From positions 62,001-126,000 of the forward strand of contig NZ_JBHSDY010000007.1 in the NCBI RefSeq assembly GCF_042651965.1: a stretch of 64,000 nucleotides of DNA, read 5' to 3'. The stretch comes from Castellaniella hirudinis. GTDB lineage: Bacteria > Pseudomonadota > Gammaproteobacteria > Burkholderiales > Burkholderiaceae_B. The notes under the pieces were generated by a model. That model saw nothing but the letters and a program-made list of their open reading frames with translations. It ran no database searches and was not told the origin of the DNA. Positions 18,072 to 26,742 of this stretch are shown here, in pieces (within the stretch, counting starts at the first letter, position 1; every line of letters starts with the position of its first letter). The position numbers and the translations under genes are program-made.

Positions 18072-18183
18072 GATGACCAATGTCCTCGGAGGGTAGAGTG
18101 GCCGACGGACGTCCCGCCGGACCGGGAAAAATTCAGGGTCGGTGTGTCCGTGCCATCAAGGCCGCATCCGGGCGCGCCAGGTC

Positions 18184-20367
18184 TCAGGCGGCGAGCGGGG
18201 TCGGGGTCTCGCCCGGCTGCACCCGGGCGTTCCAGGTTCTCAGGCCGATGCGCATGCGCTCGACATCCAGGCCCAGGGCCCAGACCACGGCCAGCGCCGC
18301 CAGCACGGGCGCAGGACCGTCGGCGTCGATCGCCGGGGCGAGTTCGTCGAGACCGATCACCGGGATCTGGATGCCGCCCTCGATCAGCACCGCCACGCCG
18401 CCCAGCACGGACACGGCGCGACCGCCGCCTTCCAGGTGGGCACGCAGCGCGCCGCCATCCGCATCCAGCCCGTAGAACAGCACGCCGCCATCGCACAGCG
18501 GCGCCAGTTCCACCGCCATGGGATCGTCGGCGTTCAGGACGGCCGCCCCGTCCCGCAGGACCACGTCCACCTGGGTGCGGAAGATCCGCGCCAGTTGCTC
18601 CGGCGCTTCCATGTAGAACTCCGGCCAGGTGACGTCCGGAGCGATGCCGGTGACGACGCCGATCTGGCAGCGGTCGTAGGCCAGGCCCTCGCCCAGGATA
18701 GCGCGGCCGCCGTTCTCGATCACGGCATATTCAACCGCCCGGTTCAGCAGGACGCGGCGCGCCGCCTCCCAGTGGGCGGAATCCTGCGTCGTGACCTGGG
18801 CCGCCCCCATGAACAGCCCTTCGGACGAGGCCAGGCCGACCGCGCGCCCGGTCAGGCGCAGCAGGTGGGCCACCAGATGCGCAACCGGCGTGGTGCCCCG
18901 GCTGCCGCTGATCCCGATCACCGGGATGCGCCCATCCTCGGGCGCGGGAAACAGATCGTCGATGATGGCCTGGCCGACCGGCCGGGGCTTGCCTGCGGCG
19001 GGCTTCAGGTGCATCAACAGGCCGGGACCGGCGTTGACCTCGACGATGGCCGCCCGCTGCTCGGCCATGGGCCGGGAAATGTCGAGCGCCACCAGATCGA
19101 TGCCGGCGATGTCCAGCCCGACCACGCGGGCCGCCAGCGCCACCTGCTCGGCCACGTCGGGATGCACCTCGTCGGTGACGTCGATGGCCACGTTGCCGCT
19201 GCGCTGCACAAGCACCGCGCGGCCGCGCTCGGGGACGGCGTCGCCGTGCAGGCCCTGGCGTTCCAGTTCCAGACGGGCCGCCGAATCCAGGCGGATGAAG
19301 TTCAGGGGATGGTCTTCGTCGCGGCCCCGCCGCGGGTCGGAATTGAGCTGGTTCTCGATCAGTTGCAGCACGGTGGATGCGCCATCGCCCACCACCATCG
19401 CGGCCTCGCCGCGCGCGGCGGCTACCATGCGCCCGCCCACCACCAGCAGGCGGTGCTCGTCGCCCTGGATGAAGCGTTCGACCATGACGCCGCTGCCCTC
19501 GTCCACCGCCACGGCATAGGCGGCCTCGATCTGTTCACGCGTGTTCAGGCAGGTGAACACGCCGCGTCCATGATTGCCGTCCGACGGCTTGACCACCACC
19601 GGCAGCCCCAGGTCCTGCGCCACGTCCCAGGCGTCGGCGGCGCTGTCCACCAGGCGGCCTTCGGGTACGGGTACGCCGCAGGATTGCAGCAGCCGGCGGG
19701 TCAGGTCCTTGTCGCGCGAGATGCTTTCCGCAATGGCGCTGGTACGGCTGGTCTCCGCCGTCCAGATCCGCTGCTGGCGGGCGCCGTAGCCCAACTGCAG
19801 CAGATTGGCGTCGCTCAGGCGGATCGCCGGAATGTCGCGGTCGTCGGCCGCATCCACGATGCAGGCCGTGCTGGGTCCGAGGCTGAGGGAGTCGGCCAGG
19901 TCCTTCAGGCGCTCGATCGCGCCGGCCACGTCGAAAGGCCGGTCCTCGATAGCGGCCATCACCAGGTCGCGCGCGGCATACAGCGCCTCGCGCGTCAGGG
20001 GCTCATGCCAAGCGCGCACGATGACCTTGTAGACGCCTCGCAACGGTGTTTCCCGCGCGCGTCCCAGCCCGCCCGGCATGCCGGCCAGGCTTTGCAGTTC
20101 CAGCGTGACGTGTTCCAGGATGTGGGCCGGCCAGGTGCCCTCGCGCACGCGCTTGAGGAACCCGCCGCGTTCGCCCACGCTGCAGCGGTGCTCGACCAGG
20201 GACGGCAGCCAGGCGCTCAGGCGTTCGTAGAAACCGGGGATGAGATTGGACGGACAATCCTCGAGATCGTGGATGTCCACCAGCGCCTCGATGACGGGTC
20301 GGTAGGCCCAGATGTTCGGCCCCCTCAGATGCACCATATTGAGAAACTCAATATTCTTTTCGTTCAT
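18184..20367 (-). CDS. cphA': second cyanophycin synthetase paralogue, lidless and Walker-degenerate (CphA' type)
   Basis: A 727-residue paralogue of the neighbouring CphA. The N domain has HILEHVTLE (82-90) and the ATP-grasp domain is intact (VVVKPSDGNHGRG; EVNAGPGLLMHL). The Mur-like P-loop reads GSRGTTPV (488-495), so the ATP-binding Lys is gone, and the protein ends near where CphA's lid would begin, about 150 residues early. Loss of the lid recalls CphA2, which polymerises beta-Asp-Arg dipeptides with one ATP site. The start at 20367 (MNEKNIEFL) fits the family; an in-frame ATG at 20448 would add 27 residues unlike it and lies only 14 bases from a candidate -10. It precedes cphA by 112 bases. 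Confidence 0.9.
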   Translation of the reverse strand: MNEKNIEFLNMVHLRGPNIWAYRPVIEALVDIHDLEDCPSNLIPGFYERLSAWLPSLVEHRCSVGERGGFLKRVREGTWPAHILEHVTLELQSLAGMPGGLGRARETPLRGVYKVIVRAWHEPLTREALYAARDLVMAAIEDRPFDVAGAIERLKDLADSLSLGPSTACIVDAADDRDIPAIRLSDANLLQLGYGARQQRIWTAETSRTSAIAESISRDKDLTRRLLQSCGVPVPEGRLVDSAADAWDVAQDLGLPVVVKPSDGNHGRGVFTCLNTREQIEAAYAVAVDEGSGVMVERFIQGDEHRLLVVGGRMVAAARGEAAMVVGDGASTVLQLIENQLNSDPRRGRDEDHPLNFIRLDSAARLELERQGLHGDAVPERGRAVLVQRSGNVAIDVTDEVHPDVAEQVALAARVVGLDIAGIDLVALDISRPMAEQRAAIVEVNAGPGLLMHLKPAAGKPRPVGQAIIDDLFPAPEDGRIPVIGISGSRGTTPVAHLVAHLLRLTGRAVGLASSEGLFMGAAQVTTQDSAHWEAARRVLLNRAVEYAVIENGGRAILGEGLAYDRCQIGVVTGIAPDVTWPEFYMEAPEQLARIFRTQVDVVLRDGAAVLNADDPMAVELAPLCDGGVLFYGLDADGGALRAHLEGGGRAVSVLGGVAVLIEGGIQIPVIGLDELAPAIDADGPAPVLAALAVVWALGLDVERMRIGLRTWNARVQPGETPTPLAA

Positions 20368-20461
20368 GATCGAACCATGCGTCAAGGTGCCGGGGCCGGC
20401 GAAAGCGGTCACCTTTTTTGGAGACCGCTGAAAAACATCGGCACACATATTAATCTCGCTG

Positions 20462-20508
20462 TTATTGCGCAGTACAGAAAAAAAGTTGAAAATTGTGACG
20501 CGATTTTC
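20462..20508 (-). promoter_or_regulatory. candidate promoter and operator between cphA' and the ABC transporter
   Basis: On the minus strand TTCAAC (20490-20485) and CAATAA (20467-20462) are separated by 17 bases, a passable -35/-10 pair for the leftward cphA' transcript. Overlapping the -35 is a perfect inverted repeat, GAAAAT, nine bases, ATTTTC (20488-20508). The region is clearly AT-richer than its surroundings and lies between two divergent gene sets, so a regulator bound here could control both. Confidence 0.35.
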
Positions 20509-20612
20509 CCTGCTGAAAGCCTCCTGAACGCAGCCTGACAGGCCCCTGAACGCCGCCCGATCTCAATCCCGATCCGCGACCCTTTTCTTCCCCTTCCCGA
20601 CCCCCCTCGTTC

Positions 20613-22871
20613 ATGCCGGGCTTCCCCACCGATTCTTCATCAGCCGATCCCTATCCGCTGGGCTTGCCCGAGCCGTGGCGCACGGTTCTGGCCACGCAAC
20701 TGACCACCGATGAACGTGTCCTGGGCTGGCTGCGCACCGACCTGGACGCCCACCTGCGCTACGGTGACGGGCTGATCGTCCTGACCGACCGCCGCTGGCT
20801 GGCCTGCGGGGCGGATGCCCAGGCCAGCCGGTCCTGGCCGCTGCGCCCCGACCTGGAGGCGCGGCTGCACGACTACGCCGGCGTGGGCAGCCTGGAGCTG
20901 ACCGACGCCCATGCCCGCCTGGCGCGCTGGCGCTACACGCTGGAACGCCAGCCCGAAGCCCAGCGCCTGGTGGCCGCCTGGCAGGCCCTGCGCGAACCGG
21001 CGCCACCCGGCGCGGTCCCCGGCACGCCCGAGGCGCCCGCCGCCGACCCCGGGCCGGCCGCGCCGCGCGCCAGTTCCCTGTTCCGTCTGTGGCGCTTTGC
21101 CCGTCCCTACAGCCGGCAACTGACCGTCGGCCTGCTCCTGACACTGGCGGCCACGGCAGCCTCGCTGGTTCCGCCCTACCTGACCATGCCGTTGATGGAC
21201 GACGTGCTGATCCCGTTCCAGAACGGGGTCCCGATCGACTACCACCGGGTGACGCTTTACCTGGGCGGCCTGCTGGCGTCCTCGATCCTCGCCTGGGGCT
21301 TGGGCTGGGCGCGCAGCGCCATCCTCGCCTGGGTCAGCGAACGCATCGGCGCCGATCTGCGCACCGCCACCTACCAGCACCTGCAGCAACTGTCCCTGCA
21401 GTATTTCGGCGGCAAGCGCACCGGCGACCTGATCGCCCGCATCGGCTCGGAGTCCGACCGCATCTGCCTGTTCCTGTCCCTGCACCTGCTGGACTTCTTC
21501 ACCGACGTGCTGATGATCGTGATGACGGCCGCCGTGCTGCTGGCGATCGATCCGCTGCTGGCGCTGGCGACCCTGGCGCCGCTGCCGCTGATTCTGTGGA
21601 TGATCCACTGGGTCCGCGATCGCCTGCGCCACGGCTTTGAAAAGGCCGACCGCGTCTGGTCGGAGATCACCAACGTGCTCGCCGACACCATCCCCGGCAT
21701 CCGCGTGGTCAAGGCCTTCGCCCAGGAGCGCCGGGAAGTCGCGCGTTTCCGTGAAGCCAACGACCGCAACCTGGTGATCAACGACCGCGTCAACGCCCTC
21801 TGGTCGCTGTTCACACCCACGGTCACGCTGCTGACGGAACTGGGCCTGCTGGTGGTGTGGATCTTCGGCATCTGGCTGGTGTCCCGGGGTTCGATCACGG
21901 TCGGCGTGCTGACCGCGTTTCTGGCCTACATCAGCCGCTTCTACGTGCGCCTGGACTCCATGAGCCGCATCGTCTCGACCACCCAGCGGGCTGCGGCGGG
22001 CGCCAAGCGCATCTTCGACATCCTCGACCACGTCTCCAGCGTGCCGGAGCCCGCCGCGCCGCACCGCGCCGAGCACGTCGCGGGCCGCATCGAACTCAGC
22101 CACGTCAGCTTCCGCTACGGCAGCCGCACGGTGATCCACGACCTGAGCCTGGACATCGCCCCGGGCGAGATGGTCGGCCTGGTCGGCCACAGCGGCTCGG
22201 GCAAGAGCACCCTGGTCAACCTGATCTGCCGTTTCTACGACGTATCCGGCGGGGTGATCCGCCTGGACGGCACGGACATCCGCCGCTATGCCATCGCCGA
22301 CTACCGCCGCCGCATCGGCCTGGTGCTGCAGGAACCCTTTCTGTTCTACGGCACGGTGGCGGAAAACATCGCCTACGGCCGCCCCGACGCCGGCCGCGCG
22401 GAGATCGTCGCCGCCGCCCGCGCCGCCCATGCCCACGAATTCATTCTGCGCCTGCCGCAGGGCTACGACTCCCTGGTCGGCGAGCGCGGACAGGCCCTGT
22501 CCGGCGGCGAGCGCCAGCGTATCTCCATCGCCCGCGCGCTGCTGATCGACCCGCCCATTCTGATCCTGGACGAAGCCACGTCCTCGGTGGACACCACCAC
22601 CGAAAACGAAATCCAGAAGGCGCTGGACAATCTGGTGCGCGGCCGCACGACGATCTCCATCGCCCACCGCCTGAGCACGCTGCGCGAGGCCGACCGTCTG
22701 GTCGTCATGGATCGGGGCCGGATCGTGGAGATCGGCCGCCACGAGGAACTGCTGGCCCGCGACGGCGCCTATGCCCGACTGCACCGCGCCCAGCAGCAGG
22801 GCGAGTCCCCGGCCGCACCGCCCGGCTGGGACGAAACCGATGACATTGACGAGGCCCTGGATGCGTCCTGA
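20613..22871 (+). CDS. ABC transporter, fused permease and ATPase, cyanophycin-cluster associated
   Basis: A 752-residue exporter-type half-transporter. Residues 1-150 are a soluble N-terminal extension not found in MsbA-type proteins. Six membrane helices follow (about 165-445), then a complete nucleotide-binding domain: Walker A GHSGSGKST, Q-loop LVLQEPFLF, signature LSGGERQ, Walker B LILDEATSSVD and H-loop IAHRLST. It should act as a homodimer in the inner membrane. It is divergent from cphA' and overlaps the DUF1854 gene by 11 bases. The same trio (synthetases, this transporter, DUF1854) recurs in other Burkholderiales, where the transporter is named cyanophycin metabolism-associated. The transported substrate is unknown. 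Confidence 0.9.
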   Translation: MPGFPTDSSSADPYPLGLPEPWRTVLATQLTTDERVLGWLRTDLDAHLRYGDGLIVLTDRRWLACGADAQASRSWPLRPDLEARLHDYAGVGSLELTDAHARLARWRYTLERQPEAQRLVAAWQALREPAPPGAVPGTPEAPAADPGPAAPRASSLFRLWRFARPYSRQLTVGLLLTLAATAASLVPPYLTMPLMDDVLIPFQNGVPIDYHRVTLYLGGLLASSILAWGLGWARSAILAWVSERIGADLRTATYQHLQQLSLQYFGGKRTGDLIARIGSESDRICLFLSLHLLDFFTDVLMIVMTAAVLLAIDPLLALATLAPLPLILWMIHWVRDRLRHGFEKADRVWSEITNVLADTIPGIRVVKAFAQERREVARFREANDRNLVINDRVNALWSLFTPTVTLLTELGLLVVWIFGIWLVSRGSITVGVLTAFLAYISRFYVRLDSMSRIVSTTQRAAAGAKRIFDILDHVSSVPEPAAPHRAEHVAGRIELSHVSFRYGSRTVIHDLSLDIAPGEMVGLVGHSGSGKSTLVNLICRFYDVSGGVIRLDGTDIRRYAIADYRRRIGLVLQEPFLFYGTVAENIAYGRPDAGRAEIVAAARAAHAHEFILRLPQGYDSLVGERGQALSGGERQRISIARALLIDPPILILDEATSSVDTTTENEIQKALDNLVRGRTTISIAHRLSTLREADRLVVMDRGRIVEIGRHEELLARDGAYARLHRAQQQGESPAAPPGWDETDDIDEALDAS

Positions 22872-23421
22872 TCCCGTTCCACCTGCGCCTGTTTCGCCTG
22901 CGCCTGTTTCGTCCGCAACTGCCGAGGGCACCCTGCGCGGGAGCAAGCCGCCCGCCGTCCGCCCCGACTGGTCACTGACGCGCGACGCCTACGGCAGGCT
23001 GGTGCTGGTCCGCCCCGGGCATCACGACGCGCCGGTGACGCCGGTGCGCAGTTTCCCCATCCACGCGCCGGACGAGAGCATCGCCCTGGTCGGCGCCCAG
23101 GGCCAGGAACTGGCCTGGATCGAGCGCCTGGACGCGCTGCCGGCCGACACGGGCCGCCTGGTGGACGAGGAACTGGCCCAGCGGGAATTCCGGCCGGAAA
23201 TCCTGCGCATCCGCCATGCCTCGACCTGGGCGACGCCCAGCCACTGGGACGTGGACACGGACCGGGGGCCAACCCGGCTGACGCTGAAGGCCGAAGAAGA
23301 CATCCGCCGCCTGACGGCCGGCGCCCTGTTGATCGCCGACGCCCACGGCGTGCAGTTCCTGGTGCGCGACATGATGGCGCTGGACAAGACCAGCCGCCGG
23401 ATTCTGGACCACTTTTTGTAG
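22861..23421 (+). CDS. DUF1854 family protein, cyanophycin-cluster associated
   Basis: A 186-residue soluble protein of the DUF1854 family. After a Pro/Val-rich N-terminal 35 residues, the conserved domain runs from DAYGRLVLVRPGH to RDMMALDKTSRRILDHFL, with the family patterns VRSFPIHAPDESIALVG and HWDVDTDRGPT. The ATG at 22861 lies inside the last codons of the ABC transporter gene (11-base overlap); the open frame extends 30 codons upstream but those are unlike the family. No catalytic motif is recognised. Tight coupling to the transporter suggests a partner or accessory subunit; this is inference. Confidence 0.88.
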   Translation: MRPDPVPPAPVSPAPVSSATAEGTLRGSKPPAVRPDWSLTRDAYGRLVLVRPGHHDAPVTPVRSFPIHAPDESIALVGAQGQELAWIERLDALPADTGRLVDEELAQREFRPEILRIRHASTWATPSHWDVDTDRGPTRLTLKAEEDIRRLTAGALLIADAHGVQFLVRDMMALDKTSRRILDHFL

Positions 23422-23422
23422 T

Positions 23423-24544
23423 TCAGGCCGTGGCGGCCAGGCTCGGCAGCCCCAGATCCCAAGTGCCCGGCAGCAGGCAGCGCAACGCCTCGCGCGAGGC
23501 GTCGATACAGCCGCCCTCGGCATAGACGCCGCCCGGATCGCGCAGACGCATCATGCGTGACAAGATGCGCGATGTCGCCGCCGGGTCGGCCAGGGATTCC
23601 GCCACCCGCGCATCGACCACCGACTCATCCATCCACGGCCGGGCGCCGTCGTGCCGCAGACCGTCGCGCCAGTGGTAGAGCTCTACGCACTTCGACGCCA
23701 GGGTATAAGGCTGGCCGGGCTTCCAGAAGTTCGTGAAACGGCCCGAGCCCAGGTAGAACACCCAGGACCCCTCGTAGCCCTCGACTTCGGCCGAGGCGGC
23801 GTCCGGATTGCGGAACCACAGCCGGTCGCCCGGAACGTAGTAACGGGGCGGCAGCGGCGCCTGCAGCGACCCGTATTCCCGCAGGAACACGTCATGAAAG
23901 GCGCCCGACTGGATCGCCCTGGTGCGCCATTGGCACTGCAGCACCCCCAGCGCCGCCGGGTGGCTTTCAGCCAGTTCCTGGGCCAGCGCCAGCAGCAGCA
24001 CGTATTCCGTCGCCCGGTAGCATGAAAAGGAAAATAGCCGGCCCGACACATCCGGCCACAAGGTGCGCTCCAGCGAAGGAATCAGTTCGTAGCCGGGCTT
24101 CAGCACGAAACCGGTCTCCTCGGTCCAGGACCAGCACTCGGGCCGCTCGGCCTGCTCGGTGTCAAAAGCCAGCACGGTGCGCCGCGCAGCCTGGACGATG
24201 CGGCGGCGTACACGCACGGCGGCGGCCAGTTCGTCCGCGCTGGGGAATTCGAACCGCAGCGGCGAGCCCAGCAGGGTGACGAAGATCTCTTTTTCCAGAT
24301 CGGTGTCGCGCGCGTCCGGGTCCAGCCCCAGGGCCTGCGCGATCCCCGTCGTGTCGCCGCCAGGCATCCAGCGCTCGACTGCGCTCCGGCTCAGCCGCAG
24401 GTCCCGATACGCCCCCAGGGCGTCGATCCCATGCGTTTCCTCGACCGCGCCGGCCCAGCGATCATCGGACAGCCAGACCGACAGGCCCCGGACGCCCTCG
24501 CCCGCCAAAGGGCCCCGGATACGCACACCCTCAATCGCACTCAC
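23423..24544 (-). CDS. protein-glutamine gamma-glutamyltransferase-like protein (Bacillus Tgl-type fold), catalytic residues altered
   Basis: A 373-residue protein of uncertain role. The middle part resembles Bacillus spore transglutaminase Tgl: RFEFPSADELAAAVRVRRR (about 97-115), a GFVLKPG strand, FSFSC with a cysteine at 175 at the nucleophile position, and GDRLWFRNPD (239-248), matching the Tgl GDCLYFKNP stretch. In my remembered alignment the Tgl catalytic Glu and His (GEN and FAHG) correspond to Ser260 and Phe273/Asn272, so activity may be lost or different. The start is a GTG at 24544 with a weak ribosome site. It converges on the DUF1854 gene with one base between stops. No membrane segment is seen. 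Confidence 0.5.
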   Translation of the reverse strand: MSAIEGVRIRGPLAGEGVRGLSVWLSDDRWAGAVEETHGIDALGAYRDLRLSRSAVERWMPGGDTTGIAQALGLDPDARDTDLEKEIFVTLLGSPLRFEFPSADELAAAVRVRRRIVQAARRTVLAFDTEQAERPECWSWTEETGFVLKPGYELIPSLERTLWPDVSGRLFSFSCYRATEYVLLLALAQELAESHPAALGVLQCQWRTRAIQSGAFHDVFLREYGSLQAPLPPRYYVPGDRLWFRNPDAASAEVEGYEGSWVFYLGSGRFTNFWKPGQPYTLASKCVELYHWRDGLRHDGARPWMDESVVDARVAESLADPAATSRILSRMMRLRDPGGVYAEGGCIDASREALRCLLPGTWDLGLPSLAATA

Positions 24545-24660
24545 GGTGCCCGCCTTCGCTGGAAATGGAAAAACAACATGCTAAAGAGAAGCGGACGGAG
24601 CGAACGTAACCGATGGATACTGGGTCCTTTGGGGTGCGGCACACCGGCCTGCCCGGAGAC

Positions 24661-25584
24661 TTACAAGGCCTTGCCGACCACGTCCCGCAGTTCCGGCAGC
24701 ACCCGCCGCGCGGCCCGTTCGCCCTCGTCGATCGCGCCGGCGGCGCGGTGATAGTCCATCAGGGCGAAATCCGCCAGCCGGGGCCGGATCAGCACGTCCG
24801 CCGGTTCTCCCGCGAGGCGGCTGCGCGTGATGCGCACCTGCATGATGTTCAGGCTAATGCTCAGCACATCGAAGATCGACGGCATGTCGGGCGCCGTCGG
24901 CGTGCCGCCCTTGCCGCCCCCGAAACCCAGCGGCAGCCTGCTCAGCATCGAGGCGAGCGCGCCGGAAGGCGGCGTCTCGGACGCGCCGGGTTCCGCCGGC
25001 GGCGCTTCCGGTTCGAGACGCCGTCCGATCAGATCCGAATTCAGATCCACCGCGATGACGATGTCCGCCCCCATCGCGCGGCACAGAGACACGGGCACCG
25101 GATTCACCAGGGCGCCGTCGACCAGCAGGCGGTCCTCGCGCCGCGCAGGCGTGAACAGGCCCGGCAAGGCGGCGGAGGCCCGCACCGCATCGATGACGGA
25201 GCCCTCGCGCAGCCAGACCTCGCGCCCGGACACCAGTTCCGTGGCCACCGCCCCGTAGGCCTTGGGCAGGCTGTCGATCGTCTTGTCGTCCAGATGCGAG
25301 CGCAGAAAGGAAAACAGCCGCTCGCCAGGGATCAGCCCGCCGCTGACGGTGAAATCCAGCAGGCCCACGACGCCCTGCCAGGTCAGCCCCCGCACCCAGG
25401 CCTCGAACTTTTCCAGTTGCCCGTCCGCGTAGGCCGCGCCGACCAGCGCGCCGATCGAGGTCCCGCAGACGATATCCGGTGCAATGCCGGCCGATTCCAG
25501 GATGCGGATGACGCCAATGTGCGACCAGCCGCGCGCCGACCCGCTGCCGAGAGCCAGTCCAATCCGAGGGCGGGATGTGCGCAT
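24661..25584 (-). CDS. patatin-like phospholipase family protein (RssA-like)
   Basis: A 307-residue serine hydrolase of the patatin family. The oxyanion loop is GLALGSGSARGWSHIG, the nucleophile elbow GTSIG holds Ser near residue 43, and the catalytic Asp is in LLVDGALVNPVPV near residue 150, completing the Ser-Asp dyad. A Gly/Pro/Ala-rich insertion of about 40 residues lies at 190-235. There is no signal peptide. A perfect AAGGAG sits seven bases before the ATG at 25584, suggesting efficient translation. Substrate (phospholipid or lysophospholipid) is not determined. The 116 bases between it and the transglutaminase-like gene show no terminator. Confidence 0.9.
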   Translation of the reverse strand: MRTSRPRIGLALGSGSARGWSHIGVIRILESAGIAPDIVCGTSIGALVGAAYADGQLEKFEAWVRGLTWQGVVGLLDFTVSGGLIPGERLFSFLRSHLDDKTIDSLPKAYGAVATELVSGREVWLREGSVIDAVRASAALPGLFTPARREDRLLVDGALVNPVPVSLCRAMGADIVIAVDLNSDLIGRRLEPEAPPAEPGASETPPSGALASMLSRLPLGFGGGKGGTPTAPDMPSIFDVLSISLNIMQVRITRSRLAGEPADVLIRPRLADFALMDYHRAAGAIDEGERAARRVLPELRDVVGKAL

Positions 25585-25629
25585 GGGAACTCCTTTTCAG
25601 TGAGATCGTAGGCAATCAAGAGGCGAGTT

Positions 25630-25806
25630 TCAAGAACCGCTTGTGGAAGACAAACCCGCAGCACCCGCACGCTTCACGGTGATGCCGCGCGGACCGAAAT
25701 CACGAGCCAAGCCTCGGGCCAATCCCTGCAGCGCCGATTTGCTGAGCGCATACGCGGCCATGCCAGGCACGGGCATCCGGTCTCCATTCACCGACCCGAT
25801 GATGAG
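25630..25806 (-). pseudogene. remnant of a short-chain dehydrogenase/reductase gene
   Basis: Reading leftward, this stretch encodes an SDR C-terminal-half fragment: IGSVNGDRMPVPGMAAYAL, then SKSALQGLARGLARDFG and PRGITV. It includes the catalytic Tyr-xxx-Lys (YALSK). There is no N-terminal Rossmann part, no start codon, and after ITV the sequence no longer matches the family, running on to a stop at 25630. The fragment begins within ten bases of the LysR stop codon, so it looks like a deletion scar in which an SDR gene once next to this regulator was mostly lost. Confidence 0.8.
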
Positions 25807-25812
25807 GCAGAA

Positions 25813-26742
25813 CTATTCGATCTGATCGCCGCGCTTGCTGGCGATCAGGGCGGCGATATGCTCGGCGGTCCAATCGACGAATGCCTCCAGCCTGGCGCTC
25901 ATGCGCCGACTCGGATGAAACACGGCGTGTAGAGGCATGGGATCGAGCTGCCAGTCCGTCAGCAGCCGCACCAGCGCACCCTGCGCCACAGCGTCACTAG
26001 CCATATAGTCCGGCAGCCAGACCACCCCCAGGCCCGCCACACCCGCCGCAAGGTAGGCATTGCCGTCATCCACAGCCAGACGATGCGTGCTGCGCACATG
26101 GACAAGCTCCTGGCCTCGACGCATCGCGTAGGGGAAGTGCTGGTTTTTGTGGGCCCACAGGTAACCGACGACCTGATGGGGGGATGCTTCCAGTTCGCCT
26201 GGATGGGTCGGTTGTCCGGCGCGGCGCACGTATTCAGGCGAGGCATAGGTCTGCAGGCGCAGTTCACCCAAGCGTTTGGCAACCAGTGACTGATCGGAGA
26301 TCGGGCCGCCGCGGATGACGCAGTCGACGTTCTCGTCCAGCAGGTCGACCGTCCGGTCGCTGACCCGCATGATGACCTGGATGCGGGGGTAGCGCGCATG
26401 AAACGCAGGCAGGGCGGGGATCAGGATCATCCTGGCCAGCGGGCTGGGCACATCGACACGCAACGGCCCCTCGGCCAGCCAGTGCGCCTGCGCGACGCTG
26501 TTTTCCGCATCTTCAACGTCTGCCAATAACCGGATTACCCGTGCGTAGAATGCGGCGCCGGCGTCCGTCACCTTGACCTTGCGCGTGGTCCTGCTGAGCA
26601 GTTTCACCTGCAGGCGCGACTCCAGCTGCTGCACCCATTGCGTGACCGTCGTCCGGCTGACGCGCATCGTTTCGGCCGCTTTGGTGAAGCTGCCTGTCTC
26701 TACGACGCGCGCAAACGCCTGCATGGTGTCAAAGCGATCCAT
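25813..26742 (-). CDS. LysR family transcriptional regulator
   Basis: A 309-residue regulator. The N-terminal winged helix-turn-helix (about 1-62) reads AFARVVETGSFTKAAETMRV then SRTTVTQWVQQLESRL. The effector-binding domain (about 90-295) includes RVDVPSPLARMILIPALPAF, of the group that often regulates adjacent short-chain dehydrogenase genes. An SDR remnant lies directly downstream. The gene is divergent from a Rid-family gene, and a perfect 10-base inverted repeat begins at the base just before its start codon, probably its autoregulatory operator. The effector is unknown. Confidence 0.93.
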   Translation of the reverse strand: MDRFDTMQAFARVVETGSFTKAAETMRVSRTTVTQWVQQLESRLQVKLLSRTTRKVKVTDAGAAFYARVIRLLADVEDAENSVAQAHWLAEGPLRVDVPSPLARMILIPALPAFHARYPRIQVIMRVSDRTVDLLDENVDCVIRGGPISDQSLVAKRLGELRLQTYASPEYVRRAGQPTHPGELEASPHQVVGYLWAHKNQHFPYAMRRGQELVHVRSTHRLAVDDGNAYLAAGVAGLGVVWLPDYMASDAVAQGALVRLLTDWQLDPMPLHAVFHPSRRMSARLEAFVDWTAEHIAALIASKRGDQIE

